From Aquiflexum sp. TKW24L (GTDB lineage Bacteria > Bacteroidota > Bacteroidia > Cytophagales > Cyclobacteriaceae), in NCBI RefSeq assembly GCF_023502205.1, contig NZ_JAMFLG010000010.1:62001-126000 (forward strand): a DNA stretch of 64,000 nucleotides, given 5' to 3'. A program made the position numbers and the translations under genes. Below are positions 28,992 through 36,247 of the stretch, in pieces. The notes beneath the pieces are model-generated. The model was not told the origin of the DNA, did no database searches, and saw nothing but the letters and a program-made list of their open reading frames with translations. Each line of letters starts with the position of its first letter. Position 1 is the stretch's first letter.

Positions 28992-29129
28992 TGTAGGAGA
29001 AGGATTCGAACCTCCACGGAGAAGTTAGGCAACAAAAGAGCTCTTTGTGTGCTTTGTCCATTCCTGATAAGAACCAGGTACTCCACCCCCGAGACAGGAG
29101 GGCATGTCTGCCAGTTTCAACATCCTACA
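28992..29129 (-). ncRNA. tRNA-like RNA 1 (138 nt, hypertrophied variable region)
   Basis: Read on the minus strand, the ends TGTAGGA and TCCTACA form a perfect 7-bp acceptor-like stem. Next to the 3' side is a canonical T-arm: GGAGG, loop TTCGAAT, CCTTC. The 5' part resembles the D-region of a leucine tRNA (TGAAACTGGCAGACATGCC), followed by CCCTC/GGGGG around a 7-base loop CTGTCTC, which would put GUC at the anticodon. About 70 bases then replace the variable arm and can form GGAG/CTCC, CCTG/CAGG and ACAAAGAG/CTCTTTTGT hairpins. No CCA is encoded. It has a TAATTTTG box upstream and a terminator downstream. It may be a functional tRNA-like RNA or a decayed tRNA. Confidence 0.6.
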
Positions 29130-29167
29130 AGGAGTGTTTTTTCAAAGCCTTTTGCTTTGTGGTGGGT

Positions 29168-29175
29168 CAAAATTA
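29168..29175 (-). promoter_or_regulatory. Putative -7 box for tRNA-like RNA 1
   Basis: TAATTTTG on the minus strand fits the Bacteroidota TAnnTTTG -7 element and lies 39 bases before the 5' end of the tRNA-like element. A weak T-rich -33 region precedes it. The preceding two bases also match the box of the second unit (GTTAATTTTG in both). Confidence 0.4.
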
Positions 29176-29323
29176 ACAAACCGAGTCATTTATTAAAATT
29201 TATTTAATTAAAAGTATATTTTTTTACACTTTATTTAATTTTACTTGATAAATATTAAATATAAGGAAATTCAACGTTAAATAAGGCTGCTTTATTGACA
29301 AATCTTTAATGAAAAAAAAGTAA

Positions 29324-29371
29324 AGTCCCGTTAGGTGCGAAAACCTCTTTGTATGGAGCAATTTTATTTGT
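29324..29371 (+). repeat. Possible dispersed intergenic repeat
   Basis: A GTCCCGTTAGGTGCGAAAAC-type sequence followed by CTTTGTATGGAGCAAT, with an AGGT/ACCT mini-hairpin. From memory it resembles short repeats scattered in Bacteroidota intergenic DNA. There is only one copy in this window, so the repeat status is not proven here. Confidence 0.3.
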
Positions 29372-29488
29372 GTAAATTTTTATTTGTTTTATCGGGGAAT
29401 TGCCCAAATAGAATCTCTTCGAAACCAAAAAAAACCATAGGCCTTGAGTAGGGTGTATTGAAGCCAACAAAACAAAAGACCGAAAAGT

Positions 29489-29528
29489 ATAAAATCAAAA
29501 AAGCTGTGAAACAAAATCTCACAGCTTT
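29489..29528 (-). terminator. Terminator after tRNA-like element 2
   Basis: On the minus strand, AAAGCTGTG (29528-29520) pairs with CACAGCTTT (29508-29500), an 11-base loop, followed by a T-rich tail. It begins 32 bases after the tRNA-like element, as in unit 1. Confidence 0.8.
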
Positions 29529-29560
29529 AGTCAATTAACAATAAACCCAAAATAACCAGA

Positions 29561-29616
29561 TGTAGGAGAAGGATTCGAACCTCCGGGAAAAACCCCACCA
29601 CTCTTTTAATCCTACA
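29561..29616 (-). ncRNA. tRNA-like RNA 2 (56 nt, acceptor stem plus T-arm)
   Basis: It has the same 7-bp TGTAGGA/TCCTACA stem and the identical T-arm (GGAGG, TTCGAAT, CCTTC) as element 1. The D-arm and anticodon arm are absent: only 25 bases lie between the 5' stem strand and the T-arm, and these can form a small GGG/CCC hairpin over a T-rich loop. The unit has a TAATTTTG box upstream and a terminator downstream. It looks like a minihelix RNA and cannot decode codons. A truncated tRNA pseudogene is the alternative, but the intact stem and own signals argue for a gene. Confidence 0.55.
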
Positions 29617-29650
29617 AAACAACCAGACTTTTTTCTAATTGATTACAACA

Positions 29651-29658
29651 CAAAATTA
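29651..29658 (-). promoter_or_regulatory. Putative -7 box for tRNA-like RNA 2
   Basis: TAATTTTG on the minus strand, 35 bases before the 5' end of element 2; GTTAATTTTG is shared with unit 1. The -33 region is not clear. Confidence 0.4.
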
Positions 29659-29999
29659 ACACCTTATCTGATTCTTTAATAATTGTATAAATATTTAGCT
29701 AAAAATTTACAGTATATTTATTTTACGACACATTTTTTATTTATTCTTAAATCTACAACGATTGCGGAAACCAGTTTTTTGAATACTTGACAATGGGTTT
29801 TGGGTTTCCAACCTACCAATTATTAAAATTTCATGTAATTACAAGGCACTTTTTTAATTTTTTTAATCATCTTCATTGACTTTAAACTTAATAACTCCAG
29901 ATTTTGCTACCGAAATTGAGGTAAATCGTCTGGCTTGAAATCAAATTTTGTAAGGAAAAGGTAAATTAAGTCCCTCCAATACAGGACAATAGTGAAAAC

Positions 30000-31046
30000 T
30001 TAGTCTTCATATTTGACATAATTCTCCCATTTTTCCAAAACAGCCGCAAAATCTGCCGGAAGCGGAGTTTCGAAATAAATCCTGTTTTTGGTTACAGGAT
30101 GGATAAATCCCAAGGACATCGCATGCAAGGCCTGCCTTGGCATCAGATCAAAGCAATTTTGGATAAACATTTTGTATTTCGAAAACTGTGTCCCTTTTCG
30201 GATTTTATCTCCTCCATAAACTGCATCGTTGAACAAAGGATGTCCCAAGAACTTCATGTGGGCACGGATTTGATGGGTACGCCCGGTTTCCAGATTGCAT
30301 TGCACCAAAGTCACATACCGCAACCTTTTGATAACTTTCCAATGTGTAACGGCATGTTTTCCCTGCGAACCATCGACAAAAGTATCCATCACTTTTCGGT
30401 CTTTGGCGCTCCTGCCAACATTGGCGATGATTGTTCCTTGGTCTTCCTCAGGTTCTCCCCATACCAAAGCCAAATAAGTCCTGTCAATGTCATGGTTAAA
30501 AAACTGCTTGGCAAGATCCGTCATCGCAGTCTCCGATTTTGCAATCACCAATAACCCTGAAGTGTCTTTATCAATTCTATGAACCAATCCAGGCCTACCC
30601 GAATTTCCGGGCATGGTGGGCAGTTGGTTGAAATGATAAACCAAGGCGTTGACCAAAGTTCCCGTCCAATTCCCATGGGCAGGATGTACCACCATCCCCG
30701 GAGACTTGTTGACAATCATCAGGTACTCATCTTCGAATACAATGTCCAAAGGAATGTCCTCCGGGACAACTTCGGTATCTCTTGGAGGTTTTTCCAAGAA
30801 AACCTTGATCTCATCTAATGGCTTGATCTTATAATTTGCCTTTGTTGGATTGCCATTGATCTGAACAAAACCTGCGTCTATCGCATTTTGAACCCTGTTT
30901 CGGGTGGCATTTGGCAACCTGTCAGTTAAAAATTTGTCCACCCTTGTTGGGGCCTGTCCCTTGTCAATCGTAAAACTGAAGTGCTCAAAGAGTTCTACAT
31001 CCAACTCTTCCTCATCAAAATTATCCTGATCCATCATGTCTGCCAT
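30000..31046 (-). CDS. rluD: Ribosomal large-subunit pseudouridine synthase, RluD type
   Basis: About 348 residues. An acidic N-terminus is followed by an S4 RNA-binding domain (RVDKFLTDRL... VQINGNP) and the RluA/RluD catalytic domain with HRIDKDTSGLLV, whose Asp is the nucleophile, and GRTHQIRAHM. RluD modifies helix 69 of 23S rRNA. The start is placed at ATG 31044-31046; ATG at 31037 or 31034 is also possible. A longer in-frame extension to 31130 would overlap the divergent gene and is unlike the family. Confidence 0.9.
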   Translation of the reverse strand: MADMMDQDNFDEEELDVELFEHFSFTIDKGQAPTRVDKFLTDRLPNATRNRVQNAIDAGFVQINGNPTKANYKIKPLDEIKVFLEKPPRDTEVVPEDIPLDIVFEDEYLMIVNKSPGMVVHPAHGNWTGTLVNALVYHFNQLPTMPGNSGRPGLVHRIDKDTSGLLVIAKSETAMTDLAKQFFNHDIDRTYLALVWGEPEEDQGTIIANVGRSAKDRKVMDTFVDGSQGKHAVTHWKVIKRLRYVTLVQCNLETGRTHQIRAHMKFLGHPLFNDAVYGGDKIRKGTQFSKYKMFIQNCFDLMPRQALHAMSLGFIHPVTKNRIYFETPLPADFAAVLEKWENYVKYED

Positions 31047-31084
31047 CCTGCAAAAATAAGGGCATTTGGTAAAGATTTGGTTAT

Positions 31085-32020
31085 TTGCAGGAATATTGGA
31101 AAACATTGCTTCTCCCAAATCCCATATCAACCCAAGAAATCCAGCTCCCTCTTTTGGAGGAAAAAGGGATCAGCCTAGCTGTCAGGCGGTTGGACCAAGT
31201 CCATGACCTAGTCTCAGGAAATAAATTCTATAAGCTTAAATACAACATGGAAGAAGCTAAAAAGAAAGGTTTTTCCACCTTGTTGACTTTCGGAGGGGCA
31301 TTTTCCAATCATATCCATGCCACAGCAGCAGCGGCGAGATTAGAAGGATTCAAGTCAATTGGAATCATCAGAGGTGAAGAAATAATTTCTTTGAACCCAA
31401 CCCTATCTTTTGCAAAGTCGGAAGGTATGCAACTCGAATTCATCAGCCGGGAGGATTATAGAAAAAAGTCTTGCGATTCTTTTGTTGAAAAACTGAAAGA
31501 AAAATTTGGAGATTTTTATTTGATCCCCGAGGGGGGTACCAATGCCCTGGCGATAGCAGGAACAAAGGAAATTCTATCCGAAGTAGATTCATATTATTCC
31601 CATATCACCTGTTCTATCGGAACAGGGGGAACTTTTGCAGGTTTGGCGGAAAGCATACATTCCGACCAAAATTTACTGGGATTTTCTTCTTTGAAAGGGG
31701 ATTTTATTCATTCGGAAATCAATAACCTACTTCTTGAAAACCAGATCTATCCAAAAGGAAAATACAGTATTTTTGACAATTACCACTTTGGAGGATATGG
31801 AAAATCGGATTCTAAACTGTTTGATTTTATGCAATGGTTTTATGCACAGACCCAAATTCCTTTGGATCCGATCTATACCGGAAAGATGATGTTTGGGATA
31901 TTTGATCTGGTCAGAAAGGATTTTTTCCAGAAAGGCTCTTCCATTTTAGCCATCCATTCAGGCGGTTTACAAGGGATAGCAGGATTCAACCAACGGATGG
32001 GGACGAAATTGCCTGTATGA
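31085..32020 (+). CDS. PLP-dependent enzyme, ACC deaminase / D-cysteine desulfhydrase family
   Basis: A protein of about 311 residues of fold-type II PLP enzymes. SGNKFYKLKYN carries the PLP lysine, GGAFSNHIHATA matches the substrate loop, and IGTGGTFAGL the phosphate-binding glycines. The family includes ACC deaminase and D-cysteine desulfhydrase; the substrate is not decidable here. There is no ATG near the expected start: the frame opens with TTG at 31085, and TTG at 31106 gives the more family-like MLLPNP start. It is divergent from rluD, with a gap of about 40-60 bases, and abuts the convergent next gene. Confidence 0.85.
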   Translation: MQEYWKTLLLPNPISTQEIQLPLLEEKGISLAVRRLDQVHDLVSGNKFYKLKYNMEEAKKKGFSTLLTFGGAFSNHIHATAAAARLEGFKSIGIIRGEEIISLNPTLSFAKSEGMQLEFISREDYRKKSCDSFVEKLKEKFGDFYLIPEGGTNALAIAGTKEILSEVDSYYSHITCSIGTGGTFAGLAESIHSDQNLLGFSSLKGDFIHSEINNLLLENQIYPKGKYSIFDNYHFGGYGKSDSKLFDFMQWFYAQTQIPLDPIYTGKMMFGIFDLVRKDFFQKGSSILAIHSGGLQGIAGFNQRMGTKLPV

Positions 32021-32653
32021 TTACTTGGTGGTAAAAAAGTCTTCTTTTTCCTGCGGAATGATTTGGATGACATTTGCCAAAACTAGCCTAACCAGTGTTT
32101 TTGATGCTAAAAAACGGGGTAATTTGGCCAAAAACTGAAACTCCTTCAAAGTGATTTTGCCATTTTCTTCAAGGGATTTCATCAGGATATTCTCCTTTTC
32201 CCCATAAGTGAAAACCATATCTTTCGGGTTTTTCCCTCTTTTTAACACTTCCCACATTTCCTTGCTTGCTTGGATACTGCGATCCTTGACGCGGACAAAC
32301 GCTTTTCTCTTATCCTCCTCCATCAAAAAATGTGGCCGCTCGGGAGATTTTGGAATGGTAAATACTGCAACTCCTTTTTTCGGGGTGAGTTTGATGACTT
32401 CAACCTGATATTCCAACTTGGGCTGAATATGCTGACCGATGGCTTTTTGCATCACAAAAACTTCCTCTTCGATAAACCGCTGTCCACTGACCGTCCCGTC
32501 ATCATCCACCCCGATCAACAAAAATCCTCCTTCGGTATTGGCCAAAGCGATGATCTCCCTGACGATTTTTTCAGGATAAGCCGCTTTCTTCTTGAACTCG
32601 ATCTTCAAGCCTTCCCCTTGCTGGGCGATTTTATGGATTTCTTGAAGAGTCAT
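32021..32653 (-). CDS. AlbA_2 / Schlafen-like domain protein
   Basis: A 210-residue protein with an AlbA_2 domain: KIEFKKK near the start, then ALANTEGGFLLIGVDDDG (a hallmark of the group) and a FVRVKDRSIQAS segment. A C-terminal winged-helix-like part (residues about 155-205) follows. Members are linked to DNA or nucleic-acid binding and some to defence, but no function is shown. The start is at ATG 32651-32653 (MTLQEIHK); the frame stays open to 32818 only because a 9-base repeat encodes a spurious Asn/Tyr/His extension. Confidence 0.85.
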   Translation of the reverse strand: MTLQEIHKIAQQGEGLKIEFKKKAAYPEKIVREIIALANTEGGFLLIGVDDDGTVSGQRFIEEEVFVMQKAIGQHIQPKLEYQVEVIKLTPKKGVAVFTIPKSPERPHFLMEEDKRKAFVRVKDRSIQASKEMWEVLKRGKNPKDMVFTYGEKENILMKSLEENGKITLKEFQFLAKLPRFLASKTLVRLVLANVIQIIPQEKEDFFTTK

Positions 32654-32694
32654 TTGGAAGTACGAGGTTTGAAGTTGGTAGTACGAAGTGGATA

Positions 32695-32775
32695 AGTTGT
32701 AATTGTTGTAGTGGTTGTAATGGTTGTGGTGATTGTAGGGGTTGTAATGGTTGTAGTGGTTGTAATTGTTGTCAG
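32695..32775. repeat. 9-bp tandem repeat array, nine units
   Basis: Nine contiguous 9-base units of the form GGTTGTAAT/GGTTGTAGT on the plus strand (ATTACAACC/ACTACAACC on the minus), with single-base changes. It ends 42 bases upstream of the AlbA_2 gene start, in its presumed promoter or leader. Confidence 0.85.
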
Positions 32776-32863
32776 CTTCGCGTTGTCTGGTTGTCAAGTT
32801 TCTGTCAGGTTGCCCCAATCTTGGTACTTGTTACATTATACTTGGTTCTAAAAACGGTCTCTT

Positions 32864-32912
32864 GGTTCCTGAGCATAGTCGAAGGGTTCGGTCCCTTAGC
32901 ATGGTCGCAGGG
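32864..32912. repeat. Two tandem copies of a CCTGAGC-type intergenic repeat
   Basis: Two 23-base units, GGTTCCTGAGCATAGTCGAA followed by GGG (32864-32886) and GGTCCCTTAGCATGGTCGCA followed by GGG (32890-32912), 3 bases apart. They resemble a short repeat often seen between bacterial genes and are placed just after the end of uvrB. Confidence 0.65.
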
Positions 32913-32918
32913 CTCCCC

Positions 32919-34955
32919 TCAAACCCCTCTTTTCAAATCTTCCAACCTGTTTTTCATTCCCTGCCATTCGTCTCTCAGTCGGGCAGCCTCCATAAAGTTG
33001 AGTTCTTTGGCTGCCTTTTCCATTTGCTTTTGAGTTTGAATGATGAGCTTTTCCAATTTGTCCTTGCTGAGATACTGCACTAGCGGATCGGCTGCGATCA
33101 AGGATGGAGAATCGATGGAATCCTCGTACAATTTGGCTTTTCGCTTGTTGTCTGCAACCGTGGTCTGACCCATGATTTTTTCTTTGGATTTTTTGATCGT
33201 CGTGGGGATAATTCCATGCTCAAGGTTGTAAGCAATCTGAAGACTTCTTCTCCTTTTGGTCTCATCGATGGCAAGCTGCATGGAGGCAGTCACTTTGTCT
33301 GCATACATGATTACTTTTCCGTTTTCATTCCTTGCTGCCCTGCCTATCGTCTGCACCAAACTTCTTTCATTTCTTAGAAATCCCTCTTTGTCCGCATCCA
33401 AAATCGCCACCAAAGACACCTCGGGCAAATCAAGTCCTTCTCTTAGCAAGTTCACCCCAACCAACACATCAAATACCCCAAGTCGCAATTCCCTCAAAAT
33501 CTCCACCCTGTCCAATGGTTTAACCTCTGAGTGGATATAGCGGCTATTTACGCCTGCCCTTTCGAGGAATTTTTGCAGTTCTTCGGCCATTCTTTTGGTC
33601 AACGTCGTAACCAACACCCGATCTCCTGCTTTGATGCGTTCATCTATTTCTTCCAACAAATCATCGATCTGATTGGCACTTGGCTTCACTTCGATGATCG
33701 GATCCAGCAAACCTGTCGGCCTGATAATCTGCTCCACCACGATTCCTTCTGTTTTGTTCAGTTCATAATCTGCCGGCGTTGCACTGACATATATCGCTTG
33801 GTTGATTAGCCCCTCAAATTCATCAAAATTCAAAGGTCGGTTGTCTAAAGCAGAAGGAAGGCGGAATCCATAATCCACTAGATTGATTTTTCGGGAACGG
33901 TCACCACCCCACATCCCCCTGACCTGAGGCAAAGTGACGTGGCTTTCATCGACCACCAACAAAAAATCATCAGGAAAATAATCGAGAAGGCAGAATGGCC
34001 TTGTCCCGGGTTTCCGCCTGTCAAAGTACCTGGAGTAGTTTTCCACTCCTGAGCAATAACCCAATTCGCGGATCATCTCCAAATCAAATTCCGTTCTTTC
34101 CTTCAGCCGCTTCGCCTCGATCAACCTCATATCACGCTCAAAAAACGCTACTTGGGCCATCATATCGTCTTGGATTTCGTGGATGGCAGTGTCTATAACA
34201 TCCCTTCCTGTGACAAAAAGATTGGCCGGGAATATGGAAATGATTTTTTCATCTGATAATTTCTTCCCGGTGGCAGGATCGATTCTTTGAATGGCTTCAA
34301 TCTCGTCTCCCCAAAAGAAAATCCTGTAGGCAAAATCAGCGTAGGCGACAAAAATATCCACTGTGTCTCCTTTTACCCGGAAGTTGCCATGGCTGAGATC
34401 ATGGTTGACTCGGCTGTAAAGAATATCGACCAATTTGAAAAGCAACTGATTCCTTGGAATCCGGTCGCCTTCCTGCAGGCGGATGACGTTTTTCCCGAAT
34501 TCCTCTGGATTTCCGATACCATAAATACAGGAAACTGAAGCGACAACGATGACATCCCTTCTACCGGACAACAAGGACGAGGTCGAACTCAACCTTAATT
34601 TTTCTATCTCTTCATTGATCGAAAGGTCCTTTTCGATGTAAGTCCCACTTGTCGGGATAAAGGCCTCGGGCTGGTAGTAATCATAGTAGGAAATAAAATA
34701 TTCTACCGCATTTTCAGGAAAAAACTGCTTGAACTCGCCATAAAGCTGGGCGGCCAAAGTCTTGTTGTGGCTCAGGACCAAAGTTGGTTTCTGAACGTGC
34801 TGGATGACATTGGCAACAGTAAAAGTCTTCCCGGAACCTGTCACCCCGAGCAAAACCTGGGATTGCTCACCGGCATTGACGCCTTCTGTCAGCAGTTTGA
34901 TCGCCTGGGGTTGGTCGCCTGTAGGTTTGTACTCCGAAACTAATTTGAATTCCAT
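32919..34955 (-). CDS. uvrB: Excinuclease ABC subunit B
   Basis: A 678-residue nucleotide-excision-repair helicase. It has Walker A GVTGSGKTFTVAN, the beta-hairpin region YYDYYQPEAFIP, DESH, the C-terminal helicase part with GLDLPEVSLVAILDADKEGF, and a C-terminal UVR domain for UvrC binding (last 40 residues or so). UvrB verifies damage with UvrA and recruits UvrC. It is transcribed alone. It starts 62 bases after the stop of the Lnb-like gene, which is on the same strand. Confidence 0.97.
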   Translation of the reverse strand: MEFKLVSEYKPTGDQPQAIKLLTEGVNAGEQSQVLLGVTGSGKTFTVANVIQHVQKPTLVLSHNKTLAAQLYGEFKQFFPENAVEYFISYYDYYQPEAFIPTSGTYIEKDLSINEEIEKLRLSSTSSLLSGRRDVIVVASVSCIYGIGNPEEFGKNVIRLQEGDRIPRNQLLFKLVDILYSRVNHDLSHGNFRVKGDTVDIFVAYADFAYRIFFWGDEIEAIQRIDPATGKKLSDEKIISIFPANLFVTGRDVIDTAIHEIQDDMMAQVAFFERDMRLIEAKRLKERTEFDLEMIRELGYCSGVENYSRYFDRRKPGTRPFCLLDYFPDDFLLVVDESHVTLPQVRGMWGGDRSRKINLVDYGFRLPSALDNRPLNFDEFEGLINQAIYVSATPADYELNKTEGIVVEQIIRPTGLLDPIIEVKPSANQIDDLLEEIDERIKAGDRVLVTTLTKRMAEELQKFLERAGVNSRYIHSEVKPLDRVEILRELRLGVFDVLVGVNLLREGLDLPEVSLVAILDADKEGFLRNERSLVQTIGRAARNENGKVIMYADKVTASMQLAIDETKRRRSLQIAYNLEHGIIPTTIKKSKEKIMGQTTVADNKRKAKLYEDSIDSPSLIAADPLVQYLSKDKLEKLIIQTQKQMEKAAKELNFMEAARLRDEWQGMKNRLEDLKRGV

Positions 34956-35017
34956 TTGATCTCAATTGAAAGACGATAACAAGTTTCAGGTGGCAAATAG
35001 TTTTGATTCCCGAAATA

Positions 35018-36223
35018 TTATCCTTTCAGAATCGGCTTGAATTTGTCCAAGTTATAATATAAGAAATTGGTTCGCAGAATCAGAACCAACAGCAAAGGCA
35101 CAATGCTCGGGTGAAATGATTGCCATCCAAAGATCCAAAACACCAAACCCACATTTGCCGAAATCAGTGCGAACAGCAGGTATTTCTTCACCCAAACAGG
35201 AATGGATTTTCTCAAAAGCATGATGGCTAAAATCAAATGTCCGGGAAATGCCCAAAGGATATTCCAGTTGTATTTGGTCTGGGAATGGAAAGTGAAAAGC
35301 CAAAGCATGGTAATCAGCAATCCCAACAAACCCAAAACAGTAAAGAACCCAATATCAAATCCGATGAAAAGCCGTTTCCTTTTGAAGCCAAAATAGGTCA
35401 AGGCCATCACGAGAATTGCAAAAACCCACCAAAGGATGTATGGGTTGAACAAGTCCATTTGGGATTGCCTATCAGGAAACTCTAAGATCACCTTGTTTTC
35501 TTTGACCAATGGCCGTGTAGGGCCATCGCCAACGATCATTGCTCTGCCAAACGCAGCTTCCATATAATCCGGCAAAAATTGCTTTTCCCTTTCCGAAGCA
35601 TTGACATCGATAACCGAACCCAAGGCCAGGTCAATCCCAAAATCCGCCCAAGGCAAGGGATAAACGTATTCATCAATCAGATTTCTGAAGGTTTTGATCT
35701 CAGGATTTTGCTCTTCATTCCAGTCAAGCTGTTTCCCCAGAACCTTGTCAAACCCATCCCGGATTCTCGTGGCACAATTGTCATAGAAGAAATCATAGCG
35801 GTAAAACCTGTTTTGGGGCTGGTAATTGATCCGGAGAAATTCGACAAGCCTTTCAATCTGTTCGGGGCTAAGGTCCAAAACCTGCTCCCGGACATCCCTT
35901 TCATGATAATTATATTCTTCTATAAACCGCTCATAGGTAGACACGCTGAGCATGTAATCCAATGTCCTTTGGGTGAATTTGACATAAAAATAGGGCGTGT
36001 TGAAATCAAAAGTCCCATAGTTGAATACCAGATCCTGACCGGATTGCCGGTCCAAAACCCGGATGGCACTGTGCCCAAAAGCGGAGTAAAGCTGGTCTCC
36101 CGGATCACAGGTCAACAGGCTGATTTGGTAATCTTGCGCTGACGCAAAAAAAATAGTCGAATAAATAAACGAATAAGTAAGCAAGAATTTTTTCAATTGA
36201 ACAAGCATAAAACTAAATTTCAT
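35018..36223 (-). CDS. DUF4105 protein, Lnb-like lipoprotein N-acyltransferase
   Basis: A 401-residue protein with a signal peptide (about 1-29), a periplasmic DUF4105 domain and about four or five C-terminal membrane helices (265-395). AFGHSAIRV (His51) and DNCATRIRD (Cys150) form a His/Cys pair expected for the acyl-transfer site. DUF4105 with a membrane C-terminus is the layout of Lnb, reported to N-acylate lipoproteins in Bacteroides, which lack Lnt. I infer the same job here. The many lipoproteins in this window are potential substrates. ATG at the 6th codon is an alternative start. Confidence 0.72.
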   Translation of the reverse strand: MKFSFMLVQLKKFLLTYSFIYSTIFFASAQDYQISLLTCDPGDQLYSAFGHSAIRVLDRQSGQDLVFNYGTFDFNTPYFYVKFTQRTLDYMLSVSTYERFIEEYNYHERDVREQVLDLSPEQIERLVEFLRINYQPQNRFYRYDFFYDNCATRIRDGFDKVLGKQLDWNEEQNPEIKTFRNLIDEYVYPLPWADFGIDLALGSVIDVNASEREKQFLPDYMEAAFGRAMIVGDGPTRPLVKENKVILEFPDRQSQMDLFNPYILWWVFAILVMALTYFGFKRKRLFIGFDIGFFTVLGLLGLLITMLWLFTFHSQTKYNWNILWAFPGHLILAIMLLRKSIPVWVKKYLLFALISANVGLVFWIFGWQSFHPSIVPLLLVLILRTNFLYYNLDKFKPILKG

Positions 36224-36247
36224 GGATAGGTCAAAACTTTTTCAAAT

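Larger units (their letters stand above)
28699..29999. other. 1.3 kb non-coding region with two tRNA-like RNA genes
   Basis: No credible protein gene lies between the giant AsmA-like gene and rluD. The region holds two minus-strand units, each with a GTTAATTTTG box, a tRNA-like element and a hairpin terminator, listed separately. A possible dispersed repeat lies at 29324-29371. The segment 29660-29999 is AT-rich and shows nothing I can assign. Confidence 0.7.

Noticed and set aside
28702-29061. Protein gene on the minus strand overlapping tRNA-like element 1
   Set aside because: The frame covers a terminator and the T-arm of the RNA element, begins inside the element and has no family-like composition.
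28992-29129. tmRNA
   Set aside because: It is 138 bases, has no plausible tag reading frame and lacks the usual tmRNA ends.
28992-29616. Terminal inverted repeats of a small transposon
   Set aside because: TGTAGGA/TCCTACA are inverted, but they flank an exact T-arm at a fixed distance and each unit has its own terminator, so a tRNA-like RNA explains the data better.
31047-31130. Longer RluD start overlapping the divergent PLP gene
   Set aside because: The extra residues are atypical and would overlap the start of the oppositely oriented gene.
32654-32818. N-terminal extension of the AlbA_2 protein rich in Asn, Tyr and His
   Set aside because: It is encoded by the 9-base repeat and is unlike any family N-terminus; the internal ATG fits better.
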